This document shows positions 49,579 to 61,726 of a DNA stretch of 64,000 nucleotides, piece by piece. Under the pieces are notes generated by a model, which did not search any database, had not been told where the DNA came from, and worked only from the letters and a program-made list of their open reading frames with translations. Within the stretch, counting starts at the first letter, position 1. Each line of letters begins with the position of its first letter. Position numbers and translations under genes: made by a program. Origin of the DNA: Chiridota heheva (lineage: Eukaryota; Echinodermata; Holothuroidea; Apodida; Chiridotidae); the NCBI GenBank assembly GCA_020152595.1, contig JAIGNY010003296.1, positions 750,001 to 814,000 on the forward strand, given 5' to 3'.

Positions 49579-52423
49579 CTGCAAGGTAAAGAAAGGAATA
49601 TAGTGTGTTCGGGCTCTGAAAACTGGCTACTTCATATGTGCTCCGTCAATGGCAAAATGAATGATTTTGCAAGAAACATTTCATTTAACGAATCATTTGT
49701 TGATATGTTGCAAAGAGTAGGCTATGTTTAAAAACTACAATCTTGGACAAAACTTTTAAAACATTAAAGAGATATAATTATTTAGTATTACATTTTGCCA
49801 AATTTCCCAAGCCTCCACCAGGCAAAAGTTGGATTTTGTTGTGTTTAAAGCTAAGTTGTAAAAAGGAGAACATTAATTACGTTCAACTTTGAATGAAATG
49901 GAGAGGGAGGGAGGTTAAGATAGTAAGGCATAGAAAATGCCAACGATTGAAGAATTAACAAATACTTATTAAAAAGTACAATAATTTATGATGTGTAAAT
50001 TTTGAATTATATGTAAGAAAAAGTAGGTTCATAAATGCAGTACAAAGTGCTACAACGAATTTTGTCCAAGGTTGATGACTTCAGCCAATTGGAAAATGAT
50101 CATTTTTTGGCAAAGGAATATGCAATTTAAAGAAATGAGTTTTACATTTTCAAGGAGGAAACCAAGATTATTGAAATATCTTTAAAAGGATACAACCATG
50201 TTCGTAATTCTCAATTATGACGTAGGAGAGGCAGGGGTTTGATAGACCGACCTCTCCCTTCCCTAAAGCTCAACATTTGTATAAAGGTGAACACCATGGA
50301 ACAGCATATTTTACAAAGATTAAACGTTAAATTCATACTAAAGCATGAAGGCCTATTAGGCCGGGGATTATCTCCATTTCCCTTGGTGTTTGCGGATGAG
50401 AGATATGACTTCCCCTGGGCAGGACGCTAGTCCATCGCAGGTCAACTCCTCAGCAATAATGCTGGTACTCCCGTGACAGCTGAGTGAACTGGAGCAACAT
50501 AGTGAGTGTCTTGCTCAAGGACACAATGCAGGGCTCGCGGCTGGAATCAAACCCGACACCTTTCACATATGAGCATGACTCCTTAATCGCTGGGCCACTA
50601 CGCCTGCTTATTCAAATACTTTACAGTGAGCTTTTTTCTGAAAAATTATTTGCCGGAATTTACCTTCCTGAATACAACAAATATGTGTATACCGTTTCAT
50701 ATATGTAAAAATATGTATTCTTGTTAAAAGCTTTTCTTTGTTTGTTTAAATCTAGTCCTTAAAATTACGACTTTCCTGACTAATGTTACTCACTCAGAAT
50801 TAAAAAAACATATCATTAGATTATCACTTGCTTAACACTTTAGTTACTTGTGTATCCTTATGAACTTCTCTCCTTAATTTGTATTTTAAAATCGATATCG
50901 CTAGCTTAGTGAATTATTCAGCTTTGATTGTTCTTCCTCTGTAATCAATTTTTTTCAATTAATTTTCCGTTACAATTAGGCATTCCATTCGAAAATAAGT
51001 ACTTCTAAAACTCTGAATTCACGCGCCATTAAAATGCACTTTTGCTTATAATTCTCGTAAACATTGACTTTATGTGCTGCCGCAAATATTAATTAGATAA
51101 ACTTATTTGAACATTCTCATGACATGTTAGAGTTCTGCTGTATTTATAAAACTGTCTGGATGGAATTTACGAAGAGGTTCTCTTTTAATGTCTAGGGTAT
51201 CTTGTGATTTAAAGCAATTCTGTAACTCCTAACCATCATTGTGTTTCAAAGCAGATCGATATAGGAATGAAAAAATATCATTTCGTGCCAAAAGATATCC
51301 AGTTTTGCTTTAATTTCCCAGAAGAAGCTATCGAAAAACTTATCGCATTTTTCTTTTATTTTTATTTTCTTTTGTGAATATTTTATTCGCATTTTTGTAA
51401 ATTGAAATTCTAATAAATCAATAACATCTACGTTTTCAAGCTCTTTATGTTTGAGAAGTCGGCATGTTATTCACACAAGACAAATTCCTTTGCCATTTGC
51501 TCATGAAATTCATAGAAGTCTCATTGGTTTTACCGATGTGTACTTACTGTAGAATTAAGTTAAACCAAAATTGATTTTAAGTGTATTTGATATCATTGAA
51601 TCTTTTTATATAAAAGGGATAGAAAAACGTGAATGTTTAAGCAATATGTAAACAGTTCTCCTTATTGTATTATTTGTTTTGTTTACTACAATGTTTACAC
51701 GTTTGTTTACAATGTCTGTTTTTCTACAAATAATGATATTATTTGATGTTAGTCCGAGTATGTTGGCAACCAGTATCTTTGCATGTAAATAAGTTGTAAA
51801 TAAGTTTTATTTATATGTGTACTTGCAATAAGAATATGTTCATTGCATTCCTGGTAAATTCTTGAAATGTTTCTTGTAAATAAAACAAATTATTGTAATG
51901 CGTAAATCTATATATTATAGTTCATAATGACGATTCACTTAAGCTTTGCATGTTTTCCATATATTTGGAAATTGGGTCTCTCTTTTTGTTACATGTATGT
52001 GTAAGCATATGACATGACACTAACTATAAACCTTTTCAAATCAATTTTTACCAAACGTGATTACTTAAGTGCTTCGACTAATTTACTGTTGGGAGAATTT
52101 TCCCTTTGTTACTCAACCAATCAGCTGCTAAAGAAAAATTGTAAGCAACAATGCGCGCGTGTATTACCTTTATGAATAACCCACATATGATGAGCGCTTG
52201 AAAACATGTTCTTATTCGCTTAGCCGATACCCCACAATAATTGTATAAACGGCCAAGAATCCCCATTATTTGATTGGTCGATAAAATTCTCGCAGTATAC
52301 AATTGGCTAATTAAAGGATACGTGAATGTTGGCCATGTATATAACATTATTCAGATTAATTTTTCGGAAAATGCCGTTTCATAATTGTTTACTTAAATAA
52401 ACCATTACAATTCATATACTTAC
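49579..52423 (-). other. Intron, 2.8 kb, with SINE
   Basis: AT-rich; a SINE lies at about 50390-50613 in the same orientation as the gene. No exon recognised. Confidence 0.6.
50390..50613 (-). mobile_element. tRNA-derived SINE
   Basis: On the minus strand the head reads GGCGTAGTGGCCCAGCGATT AAGG, fitting a Pol III A box, and GGGTTTGATTCCAGCC, fitting a B box (GGTTCRANNCC) about 40 bases later. The body has GTGTCCTTGAGCAAGACACT, a word common in animal SINE bodies, and CTGGGCAGGACGCTAGTCC near the 3' end. No tRNA fold is expected to be functional. Confidence 0.7.
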
Positions 52424-52495
52424 AGGTAAATGAGATTTGTTAAGGCCATAAACATGGAACTATCGAATTCTCTGATGTTGTTTCGAGCAAGGTTT
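52424..52495 (-). CDS. RXFP-like gene, LRR exon 1
   Basis: 72 bp, acceptor TTATTACAG|A, donor TACCT|GTAAGT, phase 2. Encodes NLARNNIREFDSSMFMALTN then LIY. Its first base completes a Leu codon with the LRRNT exon. Confidence 0.92.
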
Positions 52496-55400
52496 CTGTA
52501 ATAAGAACGCAATATTTAGAACATAGCTATTAAATCAAAATTAAGATTTAATTTTTAATTTAATGTATACGAGGTCTATATCAATGCAACTCAAGGTAAT
52601 TCATTGTACTTTACCCATGTCAATCATAACGCTATATTTTATTTAAACTGCTAATATTTGATTAAAATGATCAATAATCATCTATACAAACCAAAATATA
52701 CTTAGTACAGTACCGGAATATACTCAATACAGTACCAAAATATACTCAATAAGTACCAATATATACTCAATACAGTACCAAAATATACTCAATACAGTAC
52801 CAATATTTACTCAATACAGTACCAATATATACTCAATACAGTACTAATATATACTCAATACAGTACCAAAATATACTCAATACAGTACCAAAATATACTC
52901 AATACAGTACAAAAATATACTCAATACAGTATTAAAATATACTCAATACAGTACCAAATATACTCAATACAGTACCAAAATATACTCAATACGGTACCAA
53001 TATATACTCAATACAGTACCAAATATACTCAATACAGTACCAATATATACTCAATACAGTACCAAAATATACTCAATACAGTACCAAAATATACTCAATA
53101 CAGTACAAAAATATACTCAAACAGTATTAAAATATGCTCAATACAGTACCAAATATACTCAATACAGTACCAAAATATACTCAATACAGTACCAATATAT
53201 ACTCAATACAGTACCAAAATATACTCAATACAGTACCAAAATATACTCAATACGGTACCAAAATATACTCAATACAGTACCAAAATATACTCAATACAGT
53301 GCAAAAATATACTCAATACAGTACCAAATATACTCAATACAGTACCAATATATACTCAATACAGTACCAAAATATACTCAATACAGTACCAAAATATACT
53401 CAATATAGTACTAATATATACTCAATACAGTACCTGAAATATACTCAAAACAGTAACAGTACCAAAATATACTCAATACAGCACAAAAATATACTCAATA
53501 CAGTACCAATATATACTCAATACGGTACCAATATATACTCAATACGGTACCAAAATATACTCAATACAGTACCAAAATATACTCAATATAGTACCAATAT
53601 ATACTCAATACGGTACCAAAATATACTCAATACAGTACCAAAATATACTCAATATAGTACCAATATATACTCAATACAGTACCAAAATATTATCAATACA
53701 GTACAAAAATATACTCAATATAGTACCAATATATACTCAATACAGTACCAAAATATAGTCAATGCAGTACAAAAATATACTCAATACAGTACCAAAATAT
53801 ACTCAATACGGTACCAATATATACTCAATACAGTACCAAAATATACTCAATACAGTACCAAAATATACTCTATACAGTACCAAAATATACTTAATACAGT
53901 ACCAAAACATACTCAATACAGTACAAAAATATACTCAATACAGTACCAAAATATACTCAATACAGTACCAATATATACTCAATACAGTACCAAAATATAC
54001 TCAATACAGTACCAAAATATACTCAATACAGTACAAAAATATACTCAATATAGTACAAATATATACTCAATACAGTACCAATATATACTCAATACAGTAC
54101 ACAAATATACTCAATACAGTACCAAAATATACTCAATACAGTACCAAAACATACTCAATACAGTACAAAAATATACTCAATACAGTACCAAAATATACTC
54201 AATACAGTAGAAATATACTCAATACAGCACCGAAATATACTCAAAACAGTAACAGTACCAAAAATATACTCAATACAGTACAAAAATATACTCAATACAG
54301 TACAAAAATATACTCAATACAGTATCGAAATATACTCAAAACAGTAACAGTACCAAAATATACTCAATAGAGTACAAAAATATACTCAATACAGTACCGA
54401 AATACACTCAATACAGTACCGAAATATACTCAATACAGTACAAAATATACTTAATACAGTACAAAATATACTCAATACAGTACCAAAATATACTCAATAC
54501 AGTACCAAAATATACTCTATACAGTACCAAAATATACTTAATACGGTACCAAAATATACTCAATACGGTACCAAAATATACTCTATACAGTACCAAAATA
54601 TACTTAATACAGTACCAAAATATACTCAATACAGTACCAAAATATACTCAATACAGTACCAAAATATACTCAATACAGTACCAAAATATACTCAATACAG
54701 TACCAAAATATACTCAATACAGTACCAAAATATACTCAATACAGTACCAAAATATACTCAATACAGTACCAAAATATATCAATACAGTACCAATATATAC
54801 TAAATACAGTACCAAAATATATTCAATACAGTACCAAAATATACTCAATACAGTACCAAAATATACTCAATATAGTACCAAATATACTCAATACAGTACC
54901 AATATATACTCAATACAGTACAAAAATATACTCAATACAGTACCAAAATATACTCAATTCAGTACCAAAATATACTCAATATAGTACCAATATATACTCA
55001 ATACAGTACCAAAATATACTCAATACAGTACCAAAATATACTCAATACAGTACAAAATCTTACTCAATACAGTACCAAAATATACTCAATACAGTACCAA
55101 AATATACTCAATACAGTACCAAAATATACTCAAAACAGTAACAGTACCAAAATATACTCAATACAGTACAAAAATATACTCAATACAGTAGAAAAATATA
55201 CTCAATACAACGGAAATATACTCAAAACAGTAACAGTACCAAAATATACTCAATAGAGTACAAAAATATACTCAATACAGTACCGAAATACACTCAATAC
55301 AGTACCGAAATATACTCAATACAGTACAAAATATACTTAATACAGTACAAAATATACTCAATACAGTACCAAAATATACTCAATACAGTACCAAAATATA

Positions 55401-55646
55401 CTCAATACAGTACTTGGTTAAATTTTTACTAGTAGAAAATTAATAGCCAAATTAGCAATGCTTTTTTCTTTTAAGCACCAATTTTATATAAAACATAACA
55501 TTAACAGATATCACAGTCTAAAAACCTTCTGGGACAAACATTCCAACATACTCATTAAGCAATTGGATTATTCTCTGATTTCTTTAGAATGATAATTATT
55601 CGATTTCATTGTTGGTAGCTGTGGATAAAACAATAATCATACGTAC
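52496..55646 (-). other. Intron dominated by a 22-bp satellite
   Basis: The 3.15-kb intron between LRRNT and LRR1 exons consists almost entirely of the satellite at 52695-55412. Confidence 0.75.
52695..55412. repeat. 22-bp satellite array, about 2.7 kb
   Basis: More than 120 tandem copies with core GTACCAAAATATACTCAATA plus CA. Units vary at a few fixed positions (AAAA/ATAT, ACC/ACA, CAG/CGG/TAG), and longer variants with CAGTAACAGTACC recur at about 53450, 54250, 54340, 55140 and 55230, indicating higher-order duplication of blocks. As 22 is not a multiple of three, each strand cycles through its frames, so one stop-free frame gives the same peptide pattern throughout (358 residues on plus). 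Not a gene. Confidence 0.95.
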
Positions 55647-55767
55647 AATGTCACTGTCTCTTTCGGTACGTGCTCCGGAAACGATTCCAATCCAGCTTCT
55701 TGGCATTGTATGTCAAGACCAAGATAAATACTGTTATTATTCACGTGGTTGTAGATCGTGTCACAGC
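55647..55767 (-). CDS. RXFP-like gene, LRRNT exon
   Basis: The donor ACATT|GTACGT (phase 2) joins LRR1 in frame. The peptide contains LGLDIQCQEAGLESFPEHVP, the Cys-x-x-x-x-Leu-x-x-(F/I)-P signature of an LRR N-terminal cap. The 5' limit is uncertain. Acceptor GAATGTAG|GC at 55767 fits the phase 1 donor of the linker exon and gives WC-G-C, as in the QCLC pair of vertebrate RXFPs. The stronger-looking acceptor TTTTTGCAG|C at 55795 is phase 0 and would not match that donor. Confidence 0.8.
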
Positions 55768-56479
55768 CTACATTCTTTTGAATAGTTGGAAGAAGCTGCA
55801 AAAAGTTTAAAATGATTTTATTCTTTTCCCATTTGATCCTCTTCATGGATATAGAATCTTATAGCTCTTTTTCATATCGATTGTAATATTCTATAATATT
55901 GCTTTATATGCAAACAATGTGCCTTGAAGGCCATACCAATAAAAACAAAATGATATTAACGTTTTTCGACTTGGAATTGTCAACCATTAAAAACTTCCCA
56001 TTATTTGTAAATTGCTGCTTAATTTGAACAACATTAGGCCTATCTTATCTTAATTTTTTAACATCATAACAAAGACATTAGTTTTATTTCATTTAAATTT
56101 ACATGATGACAGCCCAACCCATGCTATTACATTTGAAGATGTCCTGGGGTCAAGGACATAATGCCAATGCCGGAAAAATGAGCAAATACTAAATAAAAAG
56201 TGCCATAAAATTATAAATAATATAAAAAAGTAGGTTTGTACAAAGTGCTTCAACAAGTTTTTGTAAGATTGATGCCCAAATGTCAGATTTTACTATGACT
56301 TTGTATTATAGCTATTCCAAATATAATTTTGTTAGTATGTTTATAAATTATTGCGTTATTTACTACATTACATACAATGAAAATAAGTTTGTTCTTTTAC
56401 ATTTCATCATACAAGAACTTTAGTTTATCACGAAGTTGAAAATAATTAAAAATTATAATGAATAGTACGGGGAAACCTT

Positions 56480-56600
56480 AAAGAAAAGATACCGCCCCAT
56501 AAATACATTGATAAGTGAACGCCGCCGTGCTGATGACGTCACTTCTGGTTTCAAATTTTCCTATGGATCGCGAGAAACATGCGATGTTATTGATCAAACG
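56480..56600. repeat. Single arm related to the 41484 fold-back element
   Basis: Shares AGTGAACGCCGCCGTGCTGATGACGTCACTTC and GCGAGAAA with the left arm at 41500-41590 (as AAGTGAACGCCGCTGTGCTG...ACGTCACTTC and GCGAGAAA). The opposite arm is not obvious here. Confidence 0.6.
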
Positions 56601-56924
56601 AATCTGAAAATTTAAACCTTATTTTCATCAAATTGAGATGGAAAACCTTTTTTAACCAAAGTTTACTTTTTGTATGAATTTGTATCGTCATTATAAATAT
56701 TCGTTAGTATTATTCAATATTTCATTAGTTTTGATGAAGTTCGTCTACACAAAGTAGTAGATGGGAAGCATGGTTTATTATGTAACATGGTTGCTTTCAT
56801 GGCATTACAAATCTTTTAATTCCTGAAAATAATTGTTTCTTCCTGACTGGTAAACTTATATATATGATTGTTAGTCTAACAGAAGAAAGTTATTACAACA
56901 GTCCTGGAAAGGGCCTGCATTAGT

Positions 56925-57180
56925 AAATCAATCAATCAATCGCCATAAGCCTAGCGGCTCGTTGATGCACTCCTCAGGGTCATTGAATAGGATGTGTCTG
57001 GCTGAAGTTTTTGAAGTGGAATTCAGGACCACCCTGCAGTAGCCAGATCAGATGCAGACAATCCACTCCAACTTTTCAGGCCATCCATCCACCTAGCATG
57101 AGGGCGCCCAGCATATCTCTTGGTACCAGAGGGAAGGCCTTTACGAAAAGAATGTCCATGCCACTTAGCTGAACGTCCTA
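56925..57180 (-). mobile_element. LINE 3'-end fragment
   Basis: The minus strand reads KGLPSGTKRYAGRPHARWMD then GLKSWSGLS, matching the C-terminal end of many animal LINE polyproteins (GR(P/R)xxRWxD). It is followed by a stop-containing tail and a (TGAT)n-like 3' end (ATTGATTGATTGAT). Only the 3' end is present, as in 5'-truncated insertions. Confidence 0.6.
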
Positions 57181-58272
57181 CTTAGAAATTTGGCCTGCAA
57201 TTTTCAAGCAAGAAATTAACCACATCATTCCACAAGATTAAGTTTGCATCCAAACATTATGGAATAAAGAGTTATGCTCATATTTTATTTCACCATTTTC
57301 CAGCAGCAAAGAAAAACAATGCCAGCATTAACTACTGTGTCTAATTATATTACAAAGGAAAACCATTATATTCAGATGTGTGTCACTAAAAATACCATGT
57401 AACACCAGTGGGAGTAGTTGTTATCTTGAAGGAGCCTTGGAGAGGTGAAACTGTATACAGTTTTGTGGTTAATGAAATAAAGAAATATATAACTTTTTTT
57501 TGACTGGGTGAAGGAAATAAAGCAAAATTTCTATGCAATATAATCTTTTTTCTTACGTTAAAACGTACAATCTCATGAATATAAGGTTTGAAACACAACT
57601 ATAAGAAATATCAGTGCAAGCCGAAAGTTAGAGATGTTTTTTTTTTCTTTTGCAGATCAAACTTAAAAAAAAAAAAAAGACTGCACAACGTCTATAATCT
57701 CAGGTGTTGGAATGCTTGCTTAATGTAGATTCTCCCTCGAACGCATTTTTTTCCTATCATGGGAGTGGGCAATAAATATTCATATCACTAAAACTTAAAT
57801 TTTTGTTATGTTGTTATACTAGTAACGTGGCTGACGTCATTATATACTTAGTCGCCCTTAACGAAAATTTGACTGTAACAATGCTACGTAATGTACGGCG
57901 GTACATAATGTATAAGTATGTGCATTGAAAATGCATACACAGAACGCAAAGCGAAGTCAAGTCAAGATACGATGACATTAGTTAATGTGTCTTTCGAGAG
58001 AGCGGAAAATAATAGATAAAAAACTTATGTGATCTTTAATACTGTACATGTTTATAAACTGTTCAAATTAGGCTAGATGTCGTTGACGAAAATTGACGGC
58101 TAAGCACTTACAAACTAACATAATTAAACACAAACATATTGATTTGTTTTTAAACGAACCAATAAGAATGCAGATATATTAATAATGCCCACTCCTATCA
58201 CAGCAAAAAACAAAACAAAAAAAACACGCTCCCTGGACTGTACATTAAAATTCTGTAATCATATTATCTTAC

Positions 58273-58392
58273 CACACCAGTCTGTGATGTTACCATAATA
58301 CGTTGGTAGTTCTTCTTCTTCCTCTTCTTCGGATGAATCTTCATTTTTCGTTCCGAAAAGCAAATTAAATGTTCTTTGATTACGTTTATCCT
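58273..58392 (-). CDS. RXFP-like gene, acidic linker exon
   Basis: 120 bp, acceptor GCCACAG|AG, donor TGTG|GTAAGA, phase 1 at both ends and in frame with the LDLa exon. It encodes DKRNQRTFNLLFGTKNED, then a poly-Glu run of seven, then LPTYYGNITDWC. In relaxin receptors the LDLa-LRR linker lies here and contributes to ligand binding and activation. The Glu run is unusually acidic. NIT is a possible N-glycosylation site. Confidence 0.82.
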
Positions 58393-59631
58393 CTGTGGCA
58401 AAATAAAAGGTTATCCATTATTAATATTTCATGGTAATAAGGTATTTAGCAGTTGAAAATATATAAATAACTCGAATGAAAAGAATGCAACAACAAAATT
58501 GATGCAGATGATTATTTTGAATTCAAAAGAAGCCAGTAAATTGGTAAAGAGGAATATAAGGCAGCCAGGAAAAGTAGAGAGAAAATTAGAGTAGTATGTG
58601 CATGTGACGTCACACGCACTCAGTTAGGCTTTTTAGGTACCGGCAGTAAGTTCTCATTTAATGCCCACTGTACACGAATTATGCTGATATACAATGTGAA
58701 AAGCAGAGAGACCCTCACAGTAAACAAAATAAATAATACCAAAAAAAACCTTGTTTTTAAATGCAAAATAACCAGAAATTGATATTTATCAGGAGCGGAT
58801 CCATGAATTTCCGAAAGAGGGGGCGCGGACAGTTTGTTCTGTCGTGCAGGGGCGTGGGAAGCGGGAGCCGAGGGTCGTGGCCTCCAATGATTTGAACAAA
58901 TACCATTTCCCCCCCCCCCCCTCCCAACCTCCCTTCTAATAATGAAAGTCTAACGAATTGATTTTGAAGAGTCAGATTCCACTGTTCCATGGCTTTTTCT
59001 TTTAGAAATCTCCTTCCATTTTCTGGAAATCTCCTGCAATTTTTGTAAAACGTCTTTCATTATCGTCAAATTTGCTTCATTTTTGGGAAATTTGTTTTTC
59101 AACTTTCGAGAAGTTTCTATAGATTTTCAGTTTTTGTAAAATATCCTTAATTTTTGTGGAATTTGCTTCAATTTTTTGAGATTTGTTTCAATTTTCGTTC
59201 AATTTCCTTCATTTTCAATATTTTTCTTAAATTTCCTAGAAGTTTTTATGAATTCCCTAATTTTCGTGAAATTTACTTCAATTTTCGTGCGATTCCCTTT
59301 ATTTTCGGTAATATTTCTTCAATTTTCAAGAAGTTAACATTCACTTATTTTCATTTCAAGAAAATTTCTTACTTTCTCAGAAAAACTCCTTCAATTTCCG
59401 TAAAATTTTCTTCATTTTCATGAAATTTACTTCAATGTTTGTACAATTTTGTTCATTTTGTGAACTTTGCTACAATTTTCGTGCAATTACCTTCATTTCA
59501 GGAATATTCTTCAAATTTCGTTAAATTTTTGTAAAATTTTCGGTAAAATTTTCCTTATTTTCATGAAATTTAATTTAAAGTTAATGCAATTTCGTTTATT
59601 TTCTGATGGATAACTTGAGAAAATATTTTAC
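58393..59631 (-). other. Intron with TTTTCG low-complexity repeat
   Basis: A 1.2-kb intron. A dispersed-repeat fragment (GGAGCGGATCCATGAATTTC, C-run) lies at 58790-58925 and a degenerate repeat at 59000-59600. Confidence 0.6.
59000..59600. repeat. Degenerate TTTTCGTGAAATTT low-complexity repeat
   Basis: Irregular CTTCAATTTTCGTGAAATT words, as at 3090-3640. The block ends only about 30 bp from the LDLa exon donor. Confidence 0.6.
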
Positions 59632-59790
59632 CGCATTCTTCAGGATTTTCATCGGCTCCATTTTCACAATCAACTTTTGTGTCACAAAACTTGTGCTGAG
59701 GTAGACACTGGGTGGAGTTCTTACATGGGAAGTTTTCGCCACAATCACCATGGCTTCCTCCATTAGCCTGACGTGCATATCGATGCATAC
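59632..59790 (-). CDS. RXFP-like gene, LDLa module exon
   Basis: 159 bp, acceptor TCACAACAG|GT, donor TGCG|GTAAAA, phase 1 at both ends, the usual arrangement for shuffled LDLa exons. Six cysteines occur in LDLa order: [27 protein letters not shown]. The acidic Ca-binding cluster [13 protein letters not shown] is complete. The ATG in VHRYARQ-like sequence (59786-59788) is internal, not the start. A signal-peptide exon should lie upstream. Confidence 0.92.
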
Positions 59791-61726
59791 CTGTTGTGAT
59801 AAGCCCTGGTGATAATTATGAAATAAGCTACATATGTGGGACAAATTAACAGGTGTAAGTTTTCTCAGATAAAGTTATAGCTATAGGTTGGCTATGAAAT
59901 AATATATTTTGCAAATGATAGTCATAAACTTGTAGATGGGGAAGATAATTATTTTGTTCTTTCCTGAACAATGGTCTTCGAAATGTTGAAAGAAACATGT
60001 GGCCTGCAGTTTTTGTCAACCCTTTCCGTAACTACAAATAAAGATTTAAATAAATCTGTTCTTTTTTATTTCAAAAATCAACTTTTCGGCTTATAGAAGA
60101 ATAATCAAGTAAAAAAACACTTGCAATTTCACCAATATGTATTAGGTGTAAATAATCGTTTTAATAAAACTGTGTGATTTAATTCAATTTAAAAACGTAC
60201 AAGGCAAAGCTCTTTGACCATGTTGGCAAATACATCGTGTTAATTTGGATACCGTGGAGATAAAAATTATTTTACAATATAACGTTGAGTTGGTCGAAAT
60301 GTACGATCACCGACCATTCTCCGACAAGCCAATTATCATTGCCGGAGTTGGTCGAAATGTACGATCACCGACCATTCTGACGCAATTATCATTACTGACG
60401 CATGGTTAGATTTATTGGTGACGGGTCAAACCGGGTCAAACAATTTTCTCGAGACGAGATCCACTCTCTAAAGCTTGCGCCGGATAAATCAGTCACATTT
60501 TAACAAATAACATCAGATAACGGATTAAATGAAGATTCCAATTAGAGTAATTTATTCCGAAACAACTTCCGCCTAAATCTATGTAAATTCGTTACAAGGA
60601 ATCCATATGTTTTACTATTTGCACGAAGTTATCGGTCAAGCAAGGTTTATCAGGCATTTGATTATATAAGTGCTATATAAAACTTGACACCCAAACGCCC
60701 ACAATTTAATAACTAGCTTGTGTGATAACATATTTAATCAGTATTTCCAATTTAAAATTCCCCTGATATATGGCACCACTCGTTACGGAAACATATAAAA
60801 AGAGAATACGGTTGCCAGTTTGTTATCATATCTTTCTAACATTTTCCAGAAATTGTAAATCATACGATTTCTTTATCTTGCCAAAAGGGAAGATAAATTA
60901 TCACGGGATCAAATATTCAAAATGAGATATAAACAAGCCCACCACTAAATGATACACTTTTGTTTCAGGAGCAGTTTCAAGAATATTCTGTATATCTACA
61001 CATACACAAGTTTTAAAAATAACCAATTTAATCTTTTGCGCTGAGATGCACTGAACGAAATATTAATTACCTTAAACAACACAACAAAATTACGCTTTTT
61101 GAGGAAGGTTTTACTGGAAAAAGAAGAATTGTTGTCCTTATTAAATAAAAAGGAAATTTTTCTCACTTGTTTATTTGATTTTACCTGAATTTACCTTCTC
61201 AATTCATTTATTAAAGATCTGCTTATTGCCGTATATGAGCCTAAAAAACACATTAATTATTCATGCATAAATGCTTTCTTTCTGTAATTGTTACTTAAAA
61301 CAGTATTATATGTTTGTTTTTGTATGTGGGGGGGTCGTTTAGATACATGTATTGAAAGAATACATCATAAATTTTACCGAAAGACGTTTCATTATATGAG
61401 ATACAAGTGAAGTCATTTCATACTTCATGTAGACAGATCTATCATGCACCTCATTTTATCAAAATTTCAAACATTTTATCAAAATGTTATAATTTTTACT
61501 ATTCCGTTAGAGGTCTATGAGCGTGTATAAGGCAGAATTGCCAAGTCTCTTCACTATCTATTTCAAAAGAAAAATCCGTAAATGTAGCAAACAAAATGAT
61601 TAACATCGATTAGTAATTGAGCAATGTAGAAATTTCAGGCATCAGTATGCATATTTGTGATGTATGACTGTGGACGATATGGCTCTTACATGTTCTTAGG
61701 TAGTTTGTTTGTTTTTAATTGCCTAC
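59791..61726. other. Upstream of the LDLa exon; no exon identified
   Basis: Should contain the first intron of the receptor gene. A 60-bp direct duplication occurs at 60286-60378 (AGTTGGTCGAAATGTACGATCACCGACCATTCT twice). No signal-peptide frame with a phase 1 donor was recognised. Confidence 0.4.

Larger units (their letters stand above)
55768..58272 (-). other. Intron with retrotransposon 3' fragment
   Basis: A 2.5-kb intron. It contains a fold-back arm at about 56480-56600 and a LINE tail at 56925-57180. A short undetected exon bridging linker and LRRNT cannot be excluded. Confidence 0.55.
29050..59790 (-). other. LDLa-LRR GPCR gene, relaxin-receptor (RXFP) type
   Basis: Fifteen in-phase exons plus one frame-broken one (listed separately) build a type C leucine-rich-repeat GPCR: LDLa, linker, LRRNT, twelve LRRs, seven-helix domain, tail. 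The visible coding sequence is about 820 codons, close to vertebrate RXFP1/2 at about 750. Family knowledge: such receptors sit in the plasma membrane, the LRR domain binds relaxin-like peptide, and the LDLa module is needed for signalling. Supporting motifs are the six-Cys LDLa, CGYAPNVQYC at the hinge, YGANGVCLPL in ECL2, CWMP in TM6 and NPILYT in TM7. The start codon and signal peptide are not found. The LDLa junction phase 1 and LRR phase 2 pattern is the main evidence for exon order. GRL101-like receptors are the alternative. Confidence 0.88.

Noticed and set aside
50500-50613. A-box and B-box sequence as a tRNA gene
   Set aside because: The boxes sit in a longer SINE body and the flanking bases do not form a convincing cloverleaf.
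53134-54370. Long plus-strand open frames (358 and 202 residues) with repeated NTVPKYTQY-like peptides
   Set aside because: They follow from a stop-free 22-bp satellite unit read through all three frames and lie antisense inside a receptor intron.
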